A DNA stretch of 64,000 bases from Pseudogemmatithrix spongiicola (GTDB lineage Bacteria > Gemmatimonadota > Gemmatimonadetes > Gemmatimonadales > Gemmatimonadaceae). The stretch lies in contig NZ_CP130613.1 of the NCBI RefSeq assembly GCF_030623445.1, forward strand, positions 310,001 to 374,000. The letters run 5' to 3'. The notes below the pieces were generated by a model. That model was not told the DNA's origin, made no database searches, and saw only the letters and a program-made list of their open reading frames with translations. Below, one piece after another: positions 57,904 through 64,000 of the stretch (positions are counted from its first letter, which is position 1; each line of letters begins with the position of its first letter). A program made the position numbers and the translations under genes.

Positions 57904-59710
57904 CGATGACGGCGATGTCGATCGCCTCCTGCACCAGCGCTCCGGCCGTGGGCGGCAGGTAGCCCAGCGCGGCGACGACCATGCCGGCCGCGGAGAGCGC
58001 GAGGCCGGCACCGATGCTCTGCTTCGCGATGCGCACCGTGCGCTGCCCGATGGCGACGGCTTCTTCCACGCGCATCACGTCATCGGCGAGCAGCACCACG
58101 CCGGCCGCTTCGGCGGAGATGCCGCCGCCGTGCGCGGCCAACGCGACACCCACGGTCGCAGAGGCGAGCGCGGGCGCATCGTTGGTGCCGTCGCCGACCA
58201 TGAGCACGCGACGGCCTTCGGCTTCCAGCGCCTTCACGGCTGCGACCTTGTCCTGCGGGAGTTGGTCGCCGCGAGCTTCGGTGATGCCGACTTCGCGGGC
58301 GATCTTCGCCACGTTGTCGGCGTGGTCGCCGGAGAGGAGCACGACGCGCGTCAGTCCCCGCGCGGCCAGCCGCGGTCCGAGCTGCTCGAGCCCTGCGCGC
58401 AGGCGGTCTGCGTAGTGGATCACGCCCAGCGAGTCGTCGCCGACGGCGATGAAGGCGCGCAGCCCGCCGGACTGCCCATCATGGAACGCTGCCACGGTGT
58501 CCGCCAGCGCGGGATGCCGCTCGGTGACGATGGACCGCTCGCCGACCGTCACGCGGCGGCCGTCCACGGTACCGCTCACGCCGCGGCCCGCGTACTCGGT
58601 GATGTCCGACGCCTTGGGGAGGTCGAGCCCGCGGTCCAGCGCTTCGGCGACCGTCGAGCGCGCCAACAAGTGGCCGCTGCCGACTTCGATCGCTGCCCCG
58701 AGGCGCAGCAAGGCGTTGGCGTCGGGACCGCGCAGCGATTCCACGCGCGCCACGGCCGGCCGCCCGATGGTGAGCGTGCCCGTCTTGTCGAATACCACGG
58801 TGTCGACGCGTGAGAGCAGCTCGAGCGCCGAGCCGTTGCGGACGACGATGCTGCGCCGCGCCGCGCGGTTGATGCCGCCGATCACCGCGACCGGTGTGGC
58901 GATGATGAGCGGGCAGGGCGTGGCGACGACGAGCACGGCCAGCACACGGCTCACGTCGCCGGAGATCCACCACGCGATCGCGCAGGCGGCGAGCGTGAGC
59001 GGCGTGAACCACACGGCCCAGCGGTCGGCGAGGCGCTGGATGGGCGCCTTCTCGGCCTGCGCCGTGCGGACCAAGTCGACGATGCGCGCGTAGAGCGATT
59101 CGCGCGCCGGCGCCGTGACGCGCAGGACAAGCGGGCTCTGCAGGTTCACCACTCCAGAGCTCACGTGTGCCCCTGGCCCCACGCGCTCGGGCAGTGGTTC
59201 GCCGGTCACGCGCGACGTGTCGAGCGAGCTCGAGCCTTCGAGCACCGTGGCGTCGCAGGGCAGCATCTCCCCCGGGCGCACGAGGATTGCGTCGCCGACC
59301 GCGACCGCGTCGGCCGGCACGTCCTCGAGGTCGTGCACGTCGTTGCCGCGGAGACGATGCGCGATGCGCGGTGCGGCGGCCTCCAGTTCGCGCACGGCGG
59401 CCGAGGCGCGGCCTTCCGCGTAGCGCTCGAGGAGCTCGCCGCCCGTCTGCATGAGGACGATGACGAGGCCGGCGACGGGTTCGCGCAGCGCGATGGCCGT
59501 GACGATGGCCAGCATGGCGACGACGTCGGCGGCGAACTCGCCGCGGACCATGCCGCGCAGGGTCCGGAACGCGACCGGCGCGCCGAGGAGGATCAGCGCG
59601 CCGTACTGGAGCCAGAACGCGAGCGTGTCGAAGCGCTCGCCGATGTGGAGCAGCCCGCCGACGACGAGCGCGAGAACCGCGAACGCCGGCGCGCGGGCTG
59701 CGCGCAGCAT
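57869..59710 (-). CDS. P1B-type heavy-metal ATPase with a TPCPL site
   Basis: 613 residues from ATG 59710. No N-terminal HMA domain. The membrane metal site reads VVATPCPLIIATPVAV (TPC rather than CPC), with DKTGTLTIGRP, GDGTNDAPALASA and a late LVQEAIDIAVIVNALRA helix. TPC plus a QExxD-type sixth helix is what I recall for the P1B-5-like group, linked to Ni/Fe export, but it lacks the hemerythrin tail of some of those. Metal specificity therefore remains open. It begins five bases after a 55-residue membrane protein. Confidence 0.88.
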   Translation of the reverse strand: MLRAARAPAFAVLALVVGGLLHIGERFDTLAFWLQYGALILLGAPVAFRTLRGMVRGEFAADVVAMLAIVTAIALREPVAGLVIVLMQTGGELLERYAEGRASAAVRELEAAAPRIAHRLRGNDVHDLEDVPADAVAVGDAILVRPGEMLPCDATVLEGSSSLDTSRVTGEPLPERVGPGAHVSSGVVNLQSPLVLRVTAPARESLYARIVDLVRTAQAEKAPIQRLADRWAVWFTPLTLAACAIAWWISGDVSRVLAVLVVATPCPLIIATPVAVIGGINRAARRSIVVRNGSALELLSRVDTVVFDKTGTLTIGRPAVARVESLRGPDANALLRLGAAIEVGSGHLLARSTVAEALDRGLDLPKASDITEYAGRGVSGTVDGRRVTVGERSIVTERHPALADTVAAFHDGQSGGLRAFIAVGDDSLGVIHYADRLRAGLEQLGPRLAARGLTRVVLLSGDHADNVAKIAREVGITEARGDQLPQDKVAAVKALEAEGRRVLMVGDGTNDAPALASATVGVALAAHGGGISAEAAGVVLLADDVMRVEEAVAIGQRTVRIAKQSIGAGLALSAAGMVVAALGYLPPTAGALVQEAIDIAVIVNALRAAAAEG

Positions 59711-59714
59711 GGGC

Positions 59715-59882
59715 TTAGTGCTGCGTCGAGGCGGCGGCACCTTCGGCCGCGTGGCCCTCGAACTTCTTGTTGGTGAGCGTCATCGTCACGACGACGACGA
59801 TTGCAACGAACACGAGCCCGACGAAGAAGCCTGTCAGGTGGGCCTTGGTGTCGCGGCCCGTCATGGGAGTTCCGGCAGTCAT
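59715..59882 (-). CDS. Small single-pass membrane protein before the P-type ATPase
   Basis: 55 residues from ATG 59882: a short N terminus, one membrane helix (LTGFFVGLVFVAIVVVVTMTL) and a charged, Ala/His-containing tail (NKKFEGHAAEGAAASTQH). It lies five bases before the ATPase and 42 after ppi. The length, topology and coding-like codon use suggest a real gene, perhaps a small ATPase partner. No family recognised. Confidence 0.55.
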   Translation of the reverse strand: MTAGTPMTGRDTKAHLTGFFVGLVFVAIVVVVTMTLTNKKFEGHAAEGAAASTQH

Positions 59883-59924
59883 TGGGGGGTCCGGAGGAAG
59901 GAGGGGATCAGGCGCTGGCGCGCG

Positions 59925-60383
59925 TCAGCTGACGCGCACCGTCACCATGTGGTCGCGGTCGGTCAGCTGGTTCATCACGTCGAGACCGGACGTGACCTGC
60001 CCGAACACCGTGTGCACGCCGTTCAGGTGCCGCGTGTTGGCTTCGCTGAGCACCATGAAGAACTGCGAGCCGCCGGTGTCCTTGCCGGCGTGGGCCATCG
60101 ACAGCGCGCCGACCTTGTGCGTCTGCGGATTGCCCGCGGTCTCGCACTTGATCTTGTAGCCCGGGCCGCCGGTGCCCGGCGGGCCCTTGGGCGTGCCGCC
60201 GATCTTCGCGTTCGGGCAACCGCCCTGGACGACGAAGTCGGGGATGACGCGATGGAAGCGGATCTGGTCGTAGAAGCCCTCGTTGGCGAGCTTCTCGAAA
60301 TTGGCGACCGTGCCGGGAGCGTCCTTCTCGAAGAGCTCTGCGGTGATGGTGCCCTTGTTGGTTTCGAACGTGGCGGTCTTCAT
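59925..60383 (-). CDS. Cyclophilin-type peptidyl-prolyl cis-trans isomerase
   Basis: 152 residues without a signal peptide, so cytosolic. Active-site residues of the family are visible: [44 protein letters not shown]. It lacks the Trp of human cyclophilin A (here H at ARHLNG), as many bacterial ones do. Nine bases separate it from the upstream lipoprotein gene. Confidence 0.95.
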   Translation of the reverse strand: MKTATFETNKGTITAELFEKDAPGTVANFEKLANEGFYDQIRFHRVIPDFVVQGGCPNAKIGGTPKGPPGTGGPGYKIKCETAGNPQTHKVGALSMAHAGKDTGGSQFFMVLSEANTRHLNGVHTVFGQVTSGLDVMNQLTDRDHMVTVRVS

Positions 60384-60392
60384 GCCCGAAAT

Positions 60393-60869
60393 CTAACGCC
60401 GCCGGGGCGGTGAGGTAGCCACGAATTGGTAGTAGCGCGGCACCTTGCAGCCGTTGCGCAGCGCGGGCTCGAAGGTCCATTGGGCGATCGCGTTGCGGGC
60501 CCCTGTCGTGAGCCAGGCGCTCGTGGATTCGATCACCGTGAACGTGCTCATGTCGGGCTTGCCGAGGGTATCGACCAGGACCTCGACCTTGAGCGACGAG
60601 CTGCCATCGCGGCGCACGGCCGCGCGTGGGACCGGCGTGCGGATGGGCGGCGGTTGCATCCGCACGGGGGTCGGCACGCGCTCGACGTCGAGGCGCGGGT
60701 TGAGCGCAGCGTCTTCGCGGGCGAGCACGCAGGAGTCGGCCGGCGGTGCGAGGACCTGGGCGTTGCGGGTCTCCGGCTCGGCGGTCTTCGTGGCGCAGGC
60801 CGAGACGGCGAGAACGGCGGCCAGCGCCGTGAGCGGCGCGACGAGGCGGGGCAGGGCAGGCTTGGGCAT
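60393..60869 (-). CDS. Lipoprotein with TonB-C-terminal-like domain
   Basis: 158 residues from ATG 60869 (overlaps the nth stop by one base). Lipobox AVSAC, a Pro-rich linker (PTPVRMQPPPIRTPVP), then a domain of about 90 residues with LKVEVLVDTLGKPDMSTFTVIESTSAWLTTGARNAIAQWTFEPALRNGCKVPRYYQF, the TonB-C fold used in energy-transducer-like proteins. Without an N-terminal membrane helix it is not a classical TonB; perhaps it links envelope layers. Confidence 0.78.
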   Translation of the reverse strand: MPKPALPRLVAPLTALAAVLAVSACATKTAEPETRNAQVLAPPADSCVLAREDAALNPRLDVERVPTPVRMQPPPIRTPVPRAAVRRDGSSSLKVEVLVDTLGKPDMSTFTVIESTSAWLTTGARNAIAQWTFEPALRNGCKVPRYYQFVATSPPRRR

Positions 60870-61531
60870 CACGGAAGTTCAGCAGAGGGGCAGATATCGG
60901 CCAGTGCGCAGTCGCCGCACTTCGGCTTGCGGGCATCACAGGTGCGACGGCCGTGCCAGATCATCAGGTGCGAGAGCATGGTCCAGCTCTCGCGCGGGAA
61001 CAACGGCATCAACGCCCGCTCGACCTTCACGGGGTCGCTTTCCTTCGTGAGACCGAAGCGCCGCGCAAGCCGCTGCACGTGCGTATCGACCACGACGCCT
61101 TCGTTGATGCCGTAGGCGTTGCCGAGCACCACGTTCGCCGTCTTGCGGCCGATGCCCGGCAGCGTCACCAGCGCATCCATGTCCGCCGGCACTTCGCCGC
61201 CGTGTGTCTCCACGACTTGCGTGGCGAAGCCGGAGAGTGATTTGGCCTTGTTGCGGTAGAACCCCGTGCTCTGGATGACCTGCTCGATCTCCTCGCGCGG
61301 GGCTTGGGCGAGCGCCTCGGCGTCGGGCCAGCGCCGGAACAGCTCGGGCGTGACCATGTTGACGCGCTTGTCCGTACACTGCGCCGAGAGGATTGTTGCG
61401 ACGGCCAGCTCGTAGGGATTGCGGTAGTCGAGTTCGCAGTGCGCGTCGGGGTAGAGCGCGAGCAGCCGACGGTGGATCTCGGCGGCGTGGGCCTTGAGCG
61501 CCGCGCCGCGCAGGGCCTTCCGGCGCGTCAA
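60869..61531 (-). CDS. nth: Endonuclease III
   Basis: 220 residues. The DNA glycosylase/AP-lyase for oxidised pyrimidines: catalytic Lys in the helix-hairpin-helix LVTLPGIGRKTANVVLGNAYG, catalytic Asp in VVVDTHVQRLARRFGLT, and the 4Fe-4S cysteines in C-DARKPKC-GDC-ALADIC. Start overlaps the polX stop by four bases (ATGA type), so repair functions are co-expressed. Confidence 0.97.
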   Translation of the reverse strand: MTRRKALRGAALKAHAAEIHRRLLALYPDAHCELDYRNPYELAVATILSAQCTDKRVNMVTPELFRRWPDAEALAQAPREEIEQVIQSTGFYRNKAKSLSGFATQVVETHGGEVPADMDALVTLPGIGRKTANVVLGNAYGINEGVVVDTHVQRLARRFGLTKESDPVKVERALMPLFPRESWTMLSHLMIWHGRRTCDARKPKCGDCALADICPSAELP

Positions 61532-63270
61532 CGCGCGGCCGCCGCGCGGCGCCGACGCGTCGCGAAGGCCACGAAGTCCTCGGCGCTACGCGTGTTGATC
61601 ACATCCTCGGGGCGCAGCCAGGCCTTGCGGGCCATGCCGATGCCGAGGGCCATGTTCTCGAGGCCATCTACGGAGTGAGCATCCGGTCCGATCTCGATCG
61701 TCGCGCCGTACTTGCGGGCGAGGCGCGCGAGCCGCCAGTCGAGGTCGAGGCGATGCGGGTCGGCATTGAGTTCGACGGCGACGCCGAGCCGGCCGGCTTT
61801 CTCGAGCACGGCGTCCATGTCGATTGCAAACGGTTCACGCGTCAGCAGCAGCCGCCCCGTGGGATGCCCGAGCACGCTGATGTGCGGGTCGTCGAGTGCC
61901 TTCAGCACGCGATCCGTCATCTGGCGCTCGTTCATGCCGAGGCGCGAGTGGATGGACGCGATCACGTAGTCGAAGCGATCGAGCACGTCGGTGGGATAAT
62001 CGATGCGTCCGCAGGGCAGGATGTCCGCTTCGACGCCCTTGAGCACGCGGAAGTCGGAGAACGAGGCATTGATGGCGTCGATCTCATCGTGCTGGCGCGC
62101 CAGCGATTCCGCGCTCAAGCCGCCCGCGTAGAACGCGCTCTGCGAATGGTCGGAGACGCCGAGGTAGCTCCAGCCGCGCGCCCGCGCCGCCGCCGCCAAC
62201 TCGGCGATCGTCGCGCCGCCGTCGGAATACTGCGAGTGGCAGTGCAGCACCCCGCGGATGTCCTCGAGGGTGACGAGGCCGGCGAAGCCCTCGGTCTCGG
62301 CGTGCTCGCTCTCGCCCATGCCTTCGCGTAGCTCGGGTGCCAACCAGGGCAGCCCGATGGCGGCGTAGAGCGCGGGCTCGTCGGCGAGTTCGATGACGCG
62401 GCCGCTGGCGTCGCGCAGGTCGTGGTCGCCGAGCGTGAGTCCGCGCAGCGCGGCGCGCGTGACGACCTCCTGCACGTGCGCGGCGGACCCCGTGGCGCGG
62501 AACCAGGCGACGACGAACTCAGTGGCGGGCACGCAATGCAGTTGCAGGCGCACGCCGTCGTCGAAGCGGATGGCGACGTGCCGCGTGCCGCTGCCCACCG
62601 AGTCGCGCACGCCCGGCGAGCGGGCGAAGGCCGCGGCGATCGCTTCCGGCTCGCGCACGCAGGCCGCGACGATCTCCACGTCCCGTACGGTCTCGCAGTG
62701 GCGGCGCACGGCGCCGGCGATCTCGGCGCGCACGACGCCGCTCAGGCGACGCACCGCCGAGAGCAGGCGCTCGGCTTCGGCGCGGCCATGCGGCAGCAGG
62801 ATCTGCGCGCCGCTCTCCTTCAGCCAGGCGATGCCACGCAGCACCTGCTCCGCGGTGCGCTCGCCGAAGCGTGGCAGCTTGGCCAGGCGGCCATCGCGCG
62901 CGGCGTCCTCGAGTTCCTGCAGGGTGTCGATGCCGAGCCCTTCGTGGATGCGGCGGATGCGCGAGGGACCGAGGCCCGGCACGCGCATCATCTCGAAGAG
63001 GCCTTCCGGCGTGCTCTCGCGCAGGCGGTCGAGCAATTCGGAGTCGCCGTCGTCGCGGAGCTGCTCGAGGACCTCGATCACTTCCGGCGCAAAGCGGCGC
63101 TTGTCGCGCTTGAGGAGCTCCTTGAGCGGCTTGGCTTCGTCGGCCGCGAGCGAGCGGGCGGCGTCGGCGAAGGGGGCGGGCACGGCCGGATCCTCGCCCT
63201 GCAGCTCGAGCAGCGCGACGATTTCGTGCAGCAGGTGCGACGCGGCCTTCGAATCCATCCCGGCGCTCAC
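61528..63270 (-). CDS. polX: PolX-type protein: degenerate polymerase domain plus PHP exonuclease
   Basis: 580 residues from GTG 63270 (overlapping the previous stop); ATG 63258 is possible. Two helix-hairpin-helix motifs (MRVPGLGPSRIRRIHEGLG, AKLPRFGERTAEQVLRGI), the nucleotidyltransferase region (EIAGAVRRHCETVRDVEIVAA), then a PHP domain with HCHSQYSDG, LGVSDHS, GVEADIL, IASIHS, LGHPTGR, ELNADPHRLD and GPDAHS. The PHP metal residues look complete. In the polymerase centre, DxD reads D197-V-E199 and the third Asp position reads Gln243, so polymerisation is doubtful. Confidence 0.92.
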   Translation of the reverse strand: MSAGMDSKAASHLLHEIVALLELQGEDPAVPAPFADAARSLAADEAKPLKELLKRDKRRFAPEVIEVLEQLRDDGDSELLDRLRESTPEGLFEMMRVPGLGPSRIRRIHEGLGIDTLQELEDAARDGRLAKLPRFGERTAEQVLRGIAWLKESGAQILLPHGRAEAERLLSAVRRLSGVVRAEIAGAVRRHCETVRDVEIVAACVREPEAIAAAFARSPGVRDSVGSGTRHVAIRFDDGVRLQLHCVPATEFVVAWFRATGSAAHVQEVVTRAALRGLTLGDHDLRDASGRVIELADEPALYAAIGLPWLAPELREGMGESEHAETEGFAGLVTLEDIRGVLHCHSQYSDGGATIAELAAAARARGWSYLGVSDHSQSAFYAGGLSAESLARQHDEIDAINASFSDFRVLKGVEADILPCGRIDYPTDVLDRFDYVIASIHSRLGMNERQMTDRVLKALDDPHISVLGHPTGRLLLTREPFAIDMDAVLEKAGRLGVAVELNADPHRLDLDWRLARLARKYGATIEIGPDAHSVDGLENMALGIGMARKAWLRPEDVINTRSAEDFVAFATRRRRAAAAR

Positions 63271-63722
63271 TCTTCCTTGCCCGCGTGCTCCGACAGCGTG
63301 TCGATGAGCTGGTGCAACTGTCGTTCGGTGAGGTCGATCTCCTCCGCCGCGGCCTCGACATCGAGCAAGCCGGCGCGCATGGAGACCGCCACCTGATTGA
63401 GATAGCGGATCTTCGCGAGGATCTCGTCGGTGTGCTTGCGCAGCCCGAGGAAGCGGCGCTTTTCGGCCAGCGCGCGGCGGTGGCGCTTGATGAGCTCCTG
63501 CGGCGACATGCGCTTGGCGAGCGCGATCACTTCCTCGCGGGAGCGGCCGGGCAACGCGCCGCGGTCGGGCAGACCGAGATCATCCCAGGCCTCGTCGGCG
63601 AACCAGAGACGGCCCACGTACTCGATGCCGTCGTAGGTGATGCGCACCGAGACGTTGTAGCGGCGCCCGTCCATCTCGACGGTCGCCACATACGGTTGGA
63701 TGATCTCGTCGTGCGTCGCCAT
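63267..63722 (-). CDS. Conserved protein of unknown function upstream of polX
   Basis: 151 residues, overlapping polX by four bases and the upstream hydrolase by one. An N-terminal beta region (VATVEMDGRRYNVSVRITYDGIEYVGRLWFAD), then mostly helical sequence with many charges (LTERQLHQLIDTLSEH at the end). No family recognised. The tight coupling suggests work with PolX. Confidence 0.65.
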   Translation of the reverse strand: MATHDEIIQPYVATVEMDGRRYNVSVRITYDGIEYVGRLWFADEAWDDLGLPDRGALPGRSREEVIALAKRMSPQELIKRHRRALAEKRRFLGLRKHTDEILAKIRYLNQVAVSMRAGLLDVEAAAEEIDLTERQLHQLIDTLSEHAGKEE

Positions 63723-64000
63723 CAGGGGCCGAGTGAGGATGCCGTGCGTGCGAGGAAGTCCTCGACGGCGGCGAAGAGCCGTGCCGGTTGTTCAACATAC
63801 GGCACGTGCCCGCAGTCATCCAGCCACAGGCTCTCGGCGCCGAGCGCGGCGGCGCAGGCCTGCGCGGAGGCGAGGGGGATGGGGTCCTGCCGCCCGTGCA
63901 CCACCAGTGCGGGGATGCGGAGCGTCCGGAGCGCGTCCCGCAGGTCGAAGTCGCCCAACGATTCCCAGATGCTCTGCTGCACGCGGCCCGTCACACGGAA
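63722..64000 (-). CDS. Alpha/beta hydrolase, C-terminal part (runs off the window)
   Basis: The visible part, 92 residues, carries the end of an alpha/beta hydrolase: LRTLRIPALVVHGRQDPIPLASAQACAAALGAESLWLDDCGHVPYVEQPARLFAAVEDFLAR, with the acid residue Asp in GRQDP and the catalytic His in CGHVPYVE. This resembles prolyl-aminopeptidase-type hydrolases. The nucleophile lies outside the window. First gene of the minus-strand operon that ends with the P-type ATPase. Confidence 0.88.
   Translation of the reverse strand, partial: FRVTGRVQQSIWESLGDFDLRDALRTLRIPALVVHGRQDPIPLASAQACAAALGAESLWLDDCGHVPYVEQPARLFAAVEDFLARTASSLGP

Noticed and set aside
1-64000. tRNA, rRNA, phage, plasmid or integron features
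   Set aside because: No tRNA cloverleaf, rRNA, integrase, capsid or partition genes could be recognised on either strand.

Overview
The window is a 64 kb piece of a GC-rich chromosome from an aerobic, Gram-negative-type bacterium. The mix of genes points to Gemmatimonadota: caa3 and cbb3 oxidases together, several secreted M14 carboxypeptidases, orphan FtsX-type permeases, a SusC/SusD pair, a UPF0182 protein, a BNR-repeat giant secreted protein, and many short lipoproteins ending in small hypothetical domains. This is inference from gene content; no rRNA or other marker gene is present to fix the taxonomy. Stop/start overlaps of the GTGA, ATGA or TGATG type are very common, so most genes sit in tightly coupled operons.

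Region by region. 1-4045: the caa3-type cytochrome c oxidase operon (end of subunit II, then I, III, IV) followed by its assembly factor CtaG. 4046-6459: a visibly AT-richer stretch with a metzincin lipoprotein and a small lipoprotein. 6460-8655: DacB-type peptidoglycan carboxypeptidase and two small genes. 8718-9752: an IS481-family element with a frameshifted transposase. 9905-13420: two adjacent M14 peptidase paralogs, one of which has lost its zinc ligands. 13563-23630: orphan permease, rhomboid protease, DEAD-box helicase, lipoprotein, hydrolase, DinB-like, UPF0182 and DUF1801-like genes. 23646-26041: an IS110-family and an IS30-family element, both lying inside a large inverted repeat built from CTTCGTG units. 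26174-41768: large secreted BNR protein, double-PDZ protein, SusD/SusC pair, orphan TonB-plug protein, a third M14 peptidase and the Kup potassium transporter. 41965-47633: an operon of ECF sigma factor, probable anti-sigma factor, Spy-like protein, TolC-type channel, adaptor and MacB-like permease, with a second IS481 element inserted just upstream. 48769-49353: HD hydrolase. 49741-57903: the complete cbb3 oxidase operon (fused CcoNO, CcoQ, CcoP, CcoG, FixH/CcoH, TauE/SafE-type protein, CcoI, CcoS). 57869-64000: a minus-strand operon of eight genes including polX, nth and a second P1B-type ATPase.

The most striking observation is the IS110 element. Its 5' non-coding end can be read by eye as a complete bridge RNA: two internal loops carry, in the order expected from IS621, a left target guide, right target guide, left donor guide and right donor guide. 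These match the element's own insertion site and its own ends around a CT core. The programmed target is the CTTCGTG repeat itself, and two unoccupied copies of the same target lie elsewhere in the window. Other points of interest are the catalytically dead M14 paralog, a PolX protein with a degraded polymerase centre but intact PHP exonuclease centre, an efflux operon lacking its ATPase, and two intergenic regions with unusual repeated low-complexity motifs.
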